Below are positions 34,843-43,622 of a stretch of DNA of 64,000 nt, one piece after another. The notes below the pieces were generated by a model. That model searched no databases. It was not told the origin of the DNA and saw only the letters and a program-made list of their open reading frames with translations. Every line of letters begins with the position of its first letter. Position 1 is the first letter of the stretch. The position numbers and the translations under genes are program-made. This stretch comes from Streptomyces sp. Ru62. GTDB taxonomy: Bacteria; Actinomycetota; Actinomycetes; Streptomycetales; Streptomycetaceae. The stretch covers positions 1 through 64,000 of the forward strand of contig NZ_PQSU01000034.1 in assembly GCF_002920615.1 (NCBI RefSeq), given 5' to 3'.

Positions 34843-36630
34843 TCAGTGACGGGCGCTCGGCGTGTTGGCGGCGGTGACGTTGACCGCGGCCCACGACTTG
34901 TCCACGGTCTTGTACTCGGTGCTGCTCGCGCCGTACAGGTCCTTGGCCGCCTTCAGCGTCGCGGTGCGCGCCTGGTGGAAGTCGGTCGTGGAGACCATGT
35001 AGCGGGTCAGCGCACGGTAGTAGATGGCCGTCGCCTTGGTGCGGCCGATGCCCTTGACCGCGATGTTGTGGTACGTCGGCGAGTTGTAGTTGACGCCGTT
35101 GATCGTCTTCTTGCCGCTGCCCTCGGCGAGGAGGTAGTAGGCGTGCGAGGAGACACCCGAACCGGCGTGCACCTCGGTGTAGTAGGTGTCCGGTGACCAG
35201 TAGTCGATCGTGCCTTCGAGCTTGTCGAGGGACGGGTGGTCCAGGCGGCGCAGGAACTTCTGCGCGAGGCCCAGCTTCTCACCGACCAGGTAGTCCGGCG
35301 TGTCCTTCGTGTTCTTGGCGTAGAACTCGACGTTCGAGCCGAAGATGTCCGCGAGCGACTCGTTCAGCGAGCCCGGCTCGCCGTACTGGTTGCCGTCGGA
35401 GTCGACGAAGGTCGGCTGCAGGTTGGCGGTCGCCTCCACCACGCCGTGGGTCAGCTCGTGACCCGTGACGTCGAGCACGACGAGCGGCTTCTTGAACATC
35501 TGGCCGTCGCCGTCGCCGTACAGCATGCAGTTGCAGGCCGGGTCCCAGAAGGCGTTGGCGACCTTCTTGCCCCAGTGGACCATCGCCTGCGCGGGCTTGC
35601 TGTTGTTGGCGATGCCCTTGCGCTTGAACGTGGACTTGTAGAAGTCCAGCGTCTTGGTGATGCCGTACTGGGCGTCCGCGGCGGCGCTGACCCGGCTGCT
35701 GGTCGTGCCGTTGCCCCACACGTTGGTGGTGTTGGTGAACTTCGTGCCGGCGCTGAACTTCTCCGTGTACGAGCCCTTGGCGTCCCGCGTCTCGGTGCCG
35801 TACCGGTTCGGGTCCTTGAGCTGGTAGTGACCGCGCGAGGTCTGCGTGGTGGTCAGGGAGACGGTGCCCACGAAGAGGGTCTTGCCGGTGCCCTTGGCGG
35901 CCGACGGGTAGGCCGCGGCGCCGGCGCCGCGGGAGCCGACCAGGCCGGAGACGGCGGCGGCGGAGCCGCTGCCGCTGGCCGGGTCGAGGGTCTCGCCGCG
36001 CTCGCGCAGGGCGTCGAGCAGCTTCGGCGACAGGAACTCGTCCCTGGTCGGCGTGTTGCTGCGCACCTTGCCGGTGACGGCGTCCACGACGACCGTGCGG
36101 GCGCTGTCCTTGTCGGTGACGGTGACCTGGTAGGCGAGCGCGGAGGCACCGCCGCGGGCGTCGACGACGAGCTGCGCACTGCCGGCGTCGCCCTTCGCGG
36201 CCTGGGCGGCCTTGGCGGCGGCCTGACCCGCGGTCAGCTTGGCCTTGGCGACGGTCGGCTTGACGGCGTGGTCGGCGGCACGTGTCACGCCCGTGTAGCC
36301 GAGCCTGCGGTCGAGGTGGACGATGAGGTCGCCACCGAGCACCGGCAGGTCGTCGTGGGTGCGGACGAAACGGACGTGCCGCGCACCCTCGGGGTCGATC
36401 ATGACGTCCTGCGCGTGCAGTTCGTCGCCCTGGGAGACACCGGTCGCCGAGGCGTGCGCGAAGGCCGCGGTGCGCGCCGCCTCCACCACCACCGTGGCGT
36501 TCGGGGCGGCGGAGGCGGCGGACCGCTCCACCCCAGTGGAAGGAGCCGCGAAGGCCGTACCGGCCAGGCCCGTGGCAGCGGTCGTCACCGCGACGGCGAC
36601 GGCCACGGTGCGTATGTGCGGTCTACGCAA
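34843..36630 (-). CDS. Secreted M4 (thermolysin-type) metalloprotease
   Basis: A protein of about 595 residues. A signal peptide RRPHIRTVAVAVAVTTAATG ending near TAFA leads into an FTP/propeptide region, then the catalytic domain. The zinc site is VTGHELTHGVVEATANL with the third ligand in NESLADIFGSNVE; a further M4 mark is GSGVSSHAYYLLAEGSG. It is secreted and probably self-processed. No ATG fits: candidates are a TTG at 36630 (13 bases after GGAGG) or a CTG at 36639 (4 bases after). The TTG is used here because the signal peptide starts right after it. An inverted repeat lies in the leader. Confidence 0.85.
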   Translation of the reverse strand: MRRPHIRTVAVAVAVTTAATGLAGTAFAAPSTGVERSAASAAPNATVVVEAARTAAFAHASATGVSQGDELHAQDVMIDPEGARHVRFVRTHDDLPVLGGDLIVHLDRRLGYTGVTRAADHAVKPTVAKAKLTAGQAAAKAAQAAKGDAGSAQLVVDARGGASALAYQVTVTDKDSARTVVVDAVTGKVRSNTPTRDEFLSPKLLDALRERGETLDPASGSGSAAAVSGLVGSRGAGAAAYPSAAKGTGKTLFVGTVSLTTTQTSRGHYQLKDPNRYGTETRDAKGSYTEKFSAGTKFTNTTNVWGNGTTSSRVSAAADAQYGITKTLDFYKSTFKRKGIANNSKPAQAMVHWGKKVANAFWDPACNCMLYGDGDGQMFKKPLVVLDVTGHELTHGVVEATANLQPTFVDSDGNQYGEPGSLNESLADIFGSNVEFYAKNTKDTPDYLVGEKLGLAQKFLRRLDHPSLDKLEGTIDYWSPDTYYTEVHAGSGVSSHAYYLLAEGSGKKTINGVNYNSPTYHNIAVKGIGRTKATAIYYRALTRYMVSTTDFHQARTATLKAAKDLYGASSTEYKTVDKSWAAVNVTAANTPSARH

Positions 36631-36639
36631 TCTGATCAG

Positions 36640-36940
36640 GGTTCCTCCGTTCGAAGGCGGCGGGACAGCCCAACCGCCTTGAGGCATGGCGCGGTTGGGC
36701 GCCACGGGGGCCGGTCAGGCCCCGAGGGGCCACCCTTGCTGATCAGTCATGGGCACGTAAAGCCGGAATGATCCATTTCGCGAACTTCTATGGCAATCCT
36801 TTACGAATGGCCGCCGCAGAGTGATCACCAGATGACCAACTGTGTGTCGGCTGTGGAGACGTGGCCCCGATCCCCTAGGTTCCCAGGGCGGAATGTGACC
36901 GATATCGCATCAGGAACCGACCGATGGGAGTGGGCAGGGG
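36640..36940. other. 301-base divergent control region
   Basis: Between the M4 protease and the serine hydrolase. It holds the inverted repeat GCCCAACCGC / GCGGTTGGGC (36668-36677 and 36691-36700, 13-base loop) in the protease leader. The rest is less GC-rich than the genes. No certain promoter by eye. Confidence 0.5.
36668..36700. repeat. Inverted repeat in protease leader
   Basis: Ten-base perfect arms with a 13-base loop, 29 bases before the likely CTG/TTG start of the M4 protease. Could be an operator or an RNA hairpin. Confidence 0.55.
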
Positions 36941-38092
36941 ATGGTCTCAGCAACGGTGGGGCGGGGAGCGGTCCTCGGAGCGGTCGCGCTGTCGCTGCTC
37001 GCGGTTCCGGCGCGGGCCGCGACCGGGGGCCCGGGCACGCCGGTGCCGGCGGCGCTGCCGGCACCTGACACCGCGGGACTGGCCGCGGTGCTGCGGTCGG
37101 CGGTGACGCAGGGCGCGCCGGGCGCGCTGGCCCGGATCGACGACCGGGGCAGGACGTACCGGGTCACCCAGGGCGTCGCCGACCGCGCCACCCGACGGGC
37201 CATCAGCACCGACGACCGCTTCCGGATCGGCAGCGTCACCAAGACCTTCTCGGCCGTCGTGCTGCTCCAGCTCGTGGACGAACACCGGCTCTCGCTCGAC
37301 GCGCCGGTCAACCGCTACCTGCCGAACCTGCTGCCGGACGACCGGATCACGGTCCGTCATGTGCTCGGCCACCGCAGTGGGCTGTACGACTACACCGAGG
37401 ACATGTTCGCGGACAGTGTCTCCGGCTTCGAGGCGGTCCGGAAGAAGGTCTTCACCTACCGGCAGCTGGTCGCCCTCTCCCTGAAGAAGCCCCGCACCAA
37501 CGCGCCGGGCGCCGCGTACGCGTACTCCAACACCAACTTCGTCGTCGCCGGGCTGCTCATCGAGAAGCTCACCGGGCAGTCCGTGCGGACGGCGTACGAG
37601 AACCGCGTCATCGAGCCGCTGAAACTGAGGGACACGTTCTACGTCCATCCGGACACCGCGATCCCGGGCCGGTACGCCCGCGGGTACCTGACGCCGGACA
37701 CGGCGGGCGCCCCGCTGGTCGACGCGACCGCGCAGACCGTGTCCTGGGCGCAGAGCGCGGGGGCGATCATCTCCAGCGCGCGGGACCTCGACGTCTTCTA
37801 CAGCGCGCTGCTCAAGGGGAAGCTGATGTCCGCCGCGCGGCTCGCCGAGATGGAGCGGTTCACCCAGGTGACCAGCACGACGGCGTACGGGCTCGGGCTG
37901 CGGCGGCGGGACCTGTCCTGCGGGGTGTCGGTGTACGGGCACACGGGGGCGGTGCAGGGGTACTACACGTACGCGTTCGGCACCAAGGACGGGACGCGGA
38001 GTCTCACGGCCGTGGCCAACACGTCGAACAACGCGAAGGTGTTGGACACGTTGGCCGGTGCGCTGGAGTCCGCTTTCTGCGGGAAGCGGTAG
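36941..38092 (+). CDS. Secreted serine hydrolase (beta-lactamase/DD-peptidase family)
   Basis: A 383-residue exported class C beta-lactamase-like protein. Signal peptide: MVSATVGRGAVLGAVALSLL, cut near AARA. The active-site motifs are in order: SVTK (FRIGSVTKTFSAVVLLQ), YSN (YAYSNTNFVVAGLL) and HTG (VYGHTGAVQGYYTYAFG). It acts in the cell envelope, on family grounds as a D-alanyl-D-alanine carboxypeptidase or esterase, not on beta-lactams in particular. It is divergent from the M4 protease; 90 bases separate it from the TerD-CAP gene. Confidence 0.88.
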   Translation: MVSATVGRGAVLGAVALSLLAVPARAATGGPGTPVPAALPAPDTAGLAAVLRSAVTQGAPGALARIDDRGRTYRVTQGVADRATRRAISTDDRFRIGSVTKTFSAVVLLQLVDEHRLSLDAPVNRYLPNLLPDDRITVRHVLGHRSGLYDYTEDMFADSVSGFEAVRKKVFTYRQLVALSLKKPRTNAPGAAYAYSNTNFVVAGLLIEKLTGQSVRTAYENRVIEPLKLRDTFYVHPDTAIPGRYARGYLTPDTAGAPLVDATAQTVSWAQSAGAIISSARDLDVFYSALLKGKLMSAARLAEMERFTQVTSTTAYGLGLRRRDLSCGVSVYGHTGAVQGYYTYAFGTKDGTRSLTAVANTSNNAKVLDTLAGALESAFCGKR

Positions 38093-38182
38093 GGGCGGGC
38101 GGCGCCGTCGCCGAGTGCGCGTGCCGCGCCCCTGCCCCGGCGAGCGGGAACCCGCCGGCGCCCGGCCCGCGTCGTACCGGAC

Positions 38183-39496
38183 ATGGGGGAACTCGTTCCC
38201 GGGGGCACCGTGCCCTTGCCGGGAGGTCCGGTACGGCTTCGGGTGGCCGGTGCCTTCGACGTGTCCGCTCTTGTCACCGGGGCCGACGGGAAGGTCGCCG
38301 GCGACGGTGACTTCGTGTTCTACAACCAGCCCCACGCGCCCGGTGTCCGGCTGCGCGGGGACACGCTGGCCGTCGATCCGGCGCGGTTGCGCAGGGGGGC
38401 GTGCCGGGTCACGGTCGTGGTCAGCGCGGCCGAGCCCGGCACCCCGCTCGGGCGGCTGCCCGCGCCCCGGCTCGCCGTCACCGACCGCTCCGGGCGTGCG
38501 GTGGCCGGGTTCGCGCCGCCCCGGCCCGGGCCGGAGACCGTACTGCTGCTCGCCGAGCTCTATCACCGTCCGGGCTCCGGCTGGAAGCTGCGGGCGATCG
38601 GGCAGGGGTACACCGACGGGCCGGCGGGGCTCGCCCGGGACTTCGGGGTGGACGTCGCAGACGACGGCGGACAGTCGGCGACGGCGGCGGCCGCACCACG
38701 GCGTCCGCCCGGCCCCGGGGCCTCCCCCGTGTCCGACGAGTTCATCCGCCTGGTCAACTCCGCCCGGGCTCGCGCCGGTCGTCCACCCGTCGTACCGGAT
38801 CCGCGCCTGCTCTCCGCCGCGCGGGCGCACGCCCGGGCCATGGCGGACGGAGGGCGGCTCGGCGCGGAGGGGCGGGACGGGGTGTCGGTGTACCAGCGGA
38901 TCTCGGCCGCCGGGTACGGGTACGTGACCGTCGGCGAGCACCTCGTCTCGGGGCCGCGCACCCCGGCCGAGTTCGTGGACCACTGCCTGGGTTCGACGCG
39001 GGCCCGGCGCACCCTGCTCGACCCGGCGTTCCGGCATGCCGGGCTCGCCCACGCGGACGCGGGCGACCGGTACTGGACCGCGCTGTGGGCGGCACCGCTG
39101 ACACCGGACGGGCTGGCGCGCCGGGTGGGCGAGGTCGTCGCCCGCACCAACGCCGAGCGTGCGCGGACCGGGCTGCCCCCGCTGGCCGTCGACCCGCTGC
39201 TCACCACCGCGGCGCAGGCGCACTGCGCCGACATGGTGGCCCGGGACTTCTACGCGCACACCTCCCCCGGCGGCGCCCAGCCCTGGGACCGGGCCGCGGC
39301 CGCGGGGTCCCGGCGGCGTCTGATCGGCGAGAACATCGCCTGCGGGCAGCGTTCCCCCGCCGAGGTCGTGGACGGCTGGATGAACAGTCCTGGCCATCGC
39401 GCCAACATCCTCAAGCCGGAGTTCACCCACATCGGTGCCGGCTTCTCCGGCGGCGGCCGGGCGGGCACGTACTGGACGCAGCTGTTCGGTGGCTGA
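38183..39496 (+). CDS. TerD domain fused to two CAP (SCP) domains
   Basis: A 437-residue fusion. Residues 1-155 look like a TerD beta-sandwich (PGGTVPLPGGPVRLRVAG, FVFYNQPHAPGVRLRGDTL). After an Ala/Pro linker come two CAP domains: one at about 185-310 with HARAMADGGRL but without the GHRANIL motif, and one at 315-437 with HCADMVARDFYAHTSPGG, GENIACG and GHRANILKPEFTHIGAGF. There is no signal peptide, although CAP proteins are usually exported and TerD proteins cytoplasmic. The ATG at 38183 is where TerD proteins normally begin (MGELVPGG). The next gene is AIM24. Confidence 0.82.
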   Translation: MGELVPGGTVPLPGGPVRLRVAGAFDVSALVTGADGKVAGDGDFVFYNQPHAPGVRLRGDTLAVDPARLRRGACRVTVVVSAAEPGTPLGRLPAPRLAVTDRSGRAVAGFAPPRPGPETVLLLAELYHRPGSGWKLRAIGQGYTDGPAGLARDFGVDVADDGGQSATAAAAPRRPPGPGASPVSDEFIRLVNSARARAGRPPVVPDPRLLSAARAHARAMADGGRLGAEGRDGVSVYQRISAAGYGYVTVGEHLVSGPRTPAEFVDHCLGSTRARRTLLDPAFRHAGLAHADAGDRYWTALWAAPLTPDGLARRVGEVVARTNAERARTGLPPLAVDPLLTTAAQAHCADMVARDFYAHTSPGGAQPWDRAAAAGSRRRLIGENIACGQRSPAEVVDGWMNSPGHRANILKPEFTHIGAGFSGGGRAGTYWTQLFGG

Positions 39497-39543
39497 ACCG
39501 GTACGTTCCGTGATCTTGGCGGAATGACATCGTCCGGGACACC

Positions 39544-40227
39544 ATGCCCCGCATGAAGGGTGATCTCTTTTCCAGTCAGCACGTGGTGCAGCCGGCCGTG
39601 GAGCCGGGAATGTCCGTCGAGAACGCCAAGTGCATCAAGTACGCGGTGAGCGGCGAGATGTACGCCCGGCAGGGCGCGATGGTGGCCTACCGCGGCAGCC
39701 TCAAGTTCGAACGCAAGGGGCAGGGTGTCGGCGGCATGCTCAAGCGTGCGGTCACCGGTGAGGGTCTGCCCCTCATGACGGTGAGCGGGCAGGGCGAGGC
39801 CTGGTTCGCGCACGAGGCGCAGAACTGCTTCATCGTCGAGGTCGAGGCCGGTGACCAGTTCACCGTCAACGGCCGCAACGTCCTGTGTTTCGACGCCTCG
39901 CTCTCGTACGAGATCAAGACGGTGAAGGGCTCCGGCATCGCCGGCGGCGGCCTGTTCAACAGCGTCTTCAGCGGGCAGGGCCGGCTCGGCCTGGTCTGCG
40001 ACGGCAACCCGCTGGTCATCCCGGTGTCGGCGCAGGCGCCGGTGTACGTCGACACGGACGCCGTGGTCGGCTGGACCGCGCACCTGGAGACCTCGCTGCA
40101 CCGCTCGCAGTCCATCGGCTCGATGCTGCGCGGCGGTTCGGGCGAGGCCGTGCAGCTGATGCTCCGGGGCGAGGGCTTCGTCGTGGTGCGGCCGAGCGAG
40201 GTGACGCCCCAGAAGGACCAGCACTGA
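39544..40227 (+). CDS. AIM24 family protein
   Basis: A 227-residue AIM24-type beta-sandwich protein: MSVENAKCIKYAVSGEMYAR, then GSLKFERKGQGVGGMLKRAV and LVCDGNPLVIPVSAQAPVYV. The family (also seen as TIGR00266-like) is of uncertain biochemistry; members often cluster with Ter stress genes, which fits the TerD-CAP neighbour 47 bases upstream. An ATG at 39553 is an alternative start. Confidence 0.88.
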   Translation: MPRMKGDLFSSQHVVQPAVEPGMSVENAKCIKYAVSGEMYARQGAMVAYRGSLKFERKGQGVGGMLKRAVTGEGLPLMTVSGQGEAWFAHEAQNCFIVEVEAGDQFTVNGRNVLCFDASLSYEIKTVKGSGIAGGGLFNSVFSGQGRLGLVCDGNPLVIPVSAQAPVYVDTDAVVGWTAHLETSLHRSQSIGSMLRGGSGEAVQLMLRGEGFVVVRPSEVTPQKDQH

Positions 40228-40337
40228 ACCTTCACGGGTGATCCTGTAGGGCGGGCAACCCCCGCCGCCGTACCCACGTCTTGACCATCGGCAGACCGAG
40301 CCCCGGCCCCCTCGGGCCGGGGCGATTTTCCGAGACG

Positions 40338-40369
40338 CTATACACGCCATGTATACACTCCGTGTATAG
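40338..40369. promoter_or_regulatory. Palindromic operator before TPR/polyprenyl operon
   Basis: TATACAC stands twice in direct order (40339-40345, 40352-40358) and once inverted as GTGTATA (40362-40368). TATACAC-TCC-GTGTATA (40352-40368) is a perfect 17-base dyad, and the outer pair gives CTATACAC / GTGTATAG. It ends two bases before the ribosome site GAGGGA. Confidence 0.7.
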
Positions 40370-40379
40370 AGAGGGACGC

Positions 40380-41420
40380 ATGTACGGCAAGGCTTTCGCC
40401 CCGGAGTACCAGGGCACCCTGACCACCCTGTCCGTGAACTCCTCGCTGGTCGACGTGCTGGCCGCCGGCACCGAGCGACTGCGCGAGGCCCAGCACGCCG
40501 GACGCCCCGGCGAGGCGGCGCGCTGCGGGCTCGCCGTCGCCGAGGCACACCGGCGGCTCGGGCAGGTGCGGGACGCCGACCGGGCCTGGAAGGCGAGCTA
40601 CCGCGCCGCCCGGGAGGCCGGTGACACCGCCGCGATGGCCTGGGCGCTGTGGAGCGGGGGCACGCTCGCCCGGCAGCGCGGGGCCTTCCCGCTGGCCTGG
40701 CGGCTGCTGGGGCTCGCGGCCGAACTCGGCGAGCGCGGCGGGGACGTCGTCGTACGCGGTTACTCGCTGGCCGGCCTCGCCGAGACCGGCCGCATCCAGG
40801 GCGACTACGCGGCGGCCGGCCGGCTGCACGAGCAACTGCTGGCGGAGGCTCGCCGGCGGGGCGAGGCCCGGCACACGGTGTGGGCCCTGGAGGGCATCGC
40901 CCAGATGCACCGCAACACCGGCGACCACGACAGGGCGTACGCCCTGTTCGAGGAGGCGGCGGAGATAGCCGGCCGGGCCGGCGACCGGCGTGGGCACGCC
41001 TGGGCGCTGCGCGGGCTCGCGGACGTGCTCTCGGTGCGCGACGGCGCCACCGAGCGGGCGCTGGAGCTGCTGGCCGAGGCGGAGGCGACCTGCCGGGAGA
41101 TGAACCTCTCCAGCGCGCTCGCCTACAACCACAAGATGCAGGGCAACGTCCTGTACCGCGCGGGCCGGAACGCCGAGGCCCGCGAGCGCTACGAGCTGGC
41201 GCTGACCGAGTTCCGGGCGATGAGCGAGCCGCGCGGCGAGGCGCTGTCCCGGCTGGGCCTGGCCAAGTCCCTCGCCCGGCTCGGGCGCGACCGTGCCGAG
41301 ACCGCCGCCGAACTCGCCGACCTCGCCCGGACCCTGGAGCGCAGCGGGCTGCGGCACGCCCAGGAGATGGTGGCCCGGGCCCAGCGGGAGTTCGGGCTCG
41401 ACGCGGAGGAGGCGCGATGA
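40380..41420 (+). CDS. Tetratricopeptide-repeat protein
   Basis: A 346-residue protein made almost entirely of helical repeats of about 35-40 residues: ARCGLAVAEAHRRLGQVRDA, AETGRIQGDYAAAGRLHEQL, AQMHRNTGDHDRAYALFEEA and others, in the TPR pattern (G-Y/F-A-P positions are loose). It begins MYGKAFAPEYQGTLTTLSVN. TPR proteins act as scaffolds. It overlaps the polyprenyl synthetase by four bases (ATGA), so the two probably work together. GAGGGA at 40371 precedes the ATG; the operator sits just before it. Confidence 0.82.
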   Translation: MYGKAFAPEYQGTLTTLSVNSSLVDVLAAGTERLREAQHAGRPGEAARCGLAVAEAHRRLGQVRDADRAWKASYRAAREAGDTAAMAWALWSGGTLARQRGAFPLAWRLLGLAAELGERGGDVVVRGYSLAGLAETGRIQGDYAAAGRLHEQLLAEARRRGEARHTVWALEGIAQMHRNTGDHDRAYALFEEAAEIAGRAGDRRGHAWALRGLADVLSVRDGATERALELLAEAEATCREMNLSSALAYNHKMQGNVLYRAGRNAEARERYELALTEFRAMSEPRGEALSRLGLAKSLARLGRDRAETAAELADLARTLERSGLRHAQEMVARAQREFGLDAEEAR

Positions 41421-42442
41421 CGGCGCCCGTCTCGCCGGTGCGGCAGTCCGCCGGGCACGTCCTCGCCCGCTGCCGGGACCTGGTCGGGCCGGAGCTGCGG
41501 GACGCGGTGGGCCGGCTGCACCCGTGGGTCGCCGAGATGGCCGCGTACTCCTTCGGCTGGTGCGAGGTCGGCGGGGCGCCCGTCACCGCGCCGGGCGGCA
41601 AGGGCGTACGGCAGGCACTGGCGGTGCTCGGGGCCGAGGCGGCGGGCGCCGACGGCCGGGCCGGGGTCCCGGCGGCGGTCGCGGTCGAGCTGGTGCACGC
41701 CTTCTCGCTGCTGCACGACGACATCATGGACGGCGACGCGACCCGGCGGCGCCGCCCCGCCGTCTGGCAGGCCTACGGCACGGGTCCGGCCGTGCTGGCC
41801 GGGGACGCCCTGTTCGCGTTGGCGGTCGACATCCTCGCCGCCACGCCGGAGGGCGCCGGCGCGGTACGGCTGCTGTCGGCGGCCCTCGCCGATCTGGTGC
41901 GCGGGCAGGCCGACGACCTGCTGTTCGCCACCCGGCCCTGGACCGGCCCGGACCGGGTGACACCCGAGGAGTACCGGGCGATGGCGGAGGGCAAGACCGG
42001 CGCGCTGCTGGGCTGTGCCGTCGCGCTGGGCGCCACGCTCGGCGGGGCGCCCCGGGACACGGCCGACGCGTTCGACCGGGCCGGCCGCCACCTCGGCGTC
42101 GCCTTCCAGCTCGTGGACGACGTGCTCGGCATCTGGGGCGATCCGGCCGTCACCGGCAAGCCCGTGGGCGGCGATCTGCGGGAGCGGAAGAAGACGTTCC
42201 CGGTGCTGGCCGCGCTCGGCTCCCCGGCGGCCCGGCGGCTGCCCGCGCTGCTCGGCCCGGACGGGCACGCCGAGGAGGCCGCTGCGCTGGTCGAGGCGGT
42301 GGGGGGCCGTACGGCGGCCCTGGCCGAGGCCCGGGCCCACACGGCCGCGGCGCGGGAGCTGCTCACCACCGCGCCCCTGGCCGCCGGGGCCGCCGAGGAG
42401 CTGACCGAGCTGCTGGAGTCCCTGGTGGGCCGCGCGCTGTAG
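41417..42442 (+). CDS. Polyprenyl diphosphate synthase
   Basis: A 341-residue trans-prenyl synthase. The first aspartate-rich motif is FSLLHDDIMDGDATRR; the second is FQLVDDVLGIWGDPAV, with Gly in place of the last Asp (DDVLG for DDxxD). Lys/Arg and GKT (EGKTGALLGCAVAL) motifs are intact. It condenses isopentenyl diphosphate with an allylic starter in the cytoplasm; chain length is not readable. Overlap with the TPR gene is four bases. The PLP dehydratase 90 bases downstream may be in the same unit. No terpene cyclase is adjacent. Confidence 0.88.
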   Translation: MTAPVSPVRQSAGHVLARCRDLVGPELRDAVGRLHPWVAEMAAYSFGWCEVGGAPVTAPGGKGVRQALAVLGAEAAGADGRAGVPAAVAVELVHAFSLLHDDIMDGDATRRRRPAVWQAYGTGPAVLAGDALFALAVDILAATPEGAGAVRLLSAALADLVRGQADDLLFATRPWTGPDRVTPEEYRAMAEGKTGALLGCAVALGATLGGAPRDTADAFDRAGRHLGVAFQLVDDVLGIWGDPAVTGKPVGGDLRERKKTFPVLAALGSPAARRLPALLGPDGHAEEAAALVEAVGGRTAALAEARAHTAAARELLTTAPLAAGAAEELTELLESLVGRAL

Positions 42443-42532
42443 CCATGATCCGGAACGGCGTTGACCTCAGGACTCCCGGCGGGTCAAGGTGCGAGCGGCG
42501 CGGTCCGACCCGCGCCGGAAGGGTGGAGCACC

Positions 42533-43492
42533 GTGATCGAGATCTCGGACATCGAAACCGCCGCCCGGCGGATCGCCGGGCACGTCGTCCGCACGCCGAC
42601 GGTACCGAGCCCCGGCCTCGGCGCGCTGCTCGGCGTCCCCGTCACCGCCAAGCTCGAACTGCTCCAGCGCACCGGCTCGTTCAAGGCCCGCGGGGCCACG
42701 GCGAAGCTGCTGTCGCTGAGCGAGGCCGAGCGGGCGGCGGGCGTCGTCGCGGTGAGCGGCGGCAACCACGGGATCGCGCTCGCCGTGATGGCCGCGGCCC
42801 TCGATGTGAAGGCGACCGTGGTCATGCCGCGCACCGCGCCCGCGCGGTCCCTCGCGCTCGCCGAGGAGGCCGGGGCGGTGGTGCGGCTGACCGACGGCAT
42901 GGACAGCGCCTTCGAGCTGGTGACGCGGCTGCGGGACGAGGGCCTGACCCTGGTCCACCCGTTCGACGACCCGGTCGTGATCGCCGGACAGGGCACCGTG
43001 GGTCTTGAGCTGGCCGAGGACGCCGGGGAGCTGACGGACGTCGTCGTCAGCGTGGGCGGCGGCGGTCTGATCGCCGGGGTCGCGGCGGCCCTGCGCGCCC
43101 GCCGGCCCGGGGTGCGGGTGTGGGGCGTGGAGACCGGGGGCGCGGAGGCGATGTCCGGCGCGCTGCAGGCCGGCGGTCCGGTGCCCGTCCCGCTGTCCTC
43201 ACTGGTCACCACCTTGAGCGCGCCCTCGGTGTCGCAATTGACGTACGACCATGTGTCCGCGCTGGTCGAGGAGGTGCTGGTGGTCCCGGACCGGGACGCG
43301 GTGCGGGGCTGTCTGGAGCTCGCCGAGCACGCCAAGGTGTGGGCCGAGCCGGCCGCGGGCTGTCTGCTGCCGGCGGCCCGGCAGGTGGTGGAGCGGGTCG
43401 GCGACGGGGCCCGGATCGGGCTCGTGGTGTGCGGGGGCAACACGACACCCCGGGAACTCACCGACTGGGCGGGCCGCTTCGGGCTGCTCTGA
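42533..43492 (+). CDS. PLP-dependent threonine/serine dehydratase
   Basis: A 319-residue fold-type II PLP enzyme. The PLP lysine is in LQRTGSFKARGATAK, and the phosphate-binding glycine loop in VVVSVGGGGLIAGV. The AVSGGNHGIALAV segment is the substrate loop. There is no C-terminal ACT domain, so feedback regulation by isoleucine is absent; it is of the catabolic threonine/serine dehydratase or hydroxyaspartate type. GTG at 42533 has GGAAGGGTGGAG upstream. Confidence 0.88.
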   Translation: MIEISDIETAARRIAGHVVRTPTVPSPGLGALLGVPVTAKLELLQRTGSFKARGATAKLLSLSEAERAAGVVAVSGGNHGIALAVMAAALDVKATVVMPRTAPARSLALAEEAGAVVRLTDGMDSAFELVTRLRDEGLTLVHPFDDPVVIAGQGTVGLELAEDAGELTDVVVSVGGGGLIAGVAAALRARRPGVRVWGVETGGAEAMSGALQAGGPVPVPLSSLVTTLSAPSVSQLTYDHVSALVEEVLVVPDRDAVRGCLELAEHAKVWAEPAAGCLLPAARQVVERVGDGARIGLVVCGGNTTPRELTDWAGRFGLL

Positions 43493-43622
43493 CAGCGCTG
43501 CTGCGCGAACTCCGCCGTCACGACCGCGCTGTGGGAGCTTTTGGGCGCGCCCCTGAACGCACCCCCGCCCGCCCCGCGTACCTCTGGGAAAGACGAGGCA
43601 GGGGTTTCAGCGAGGGATGACC

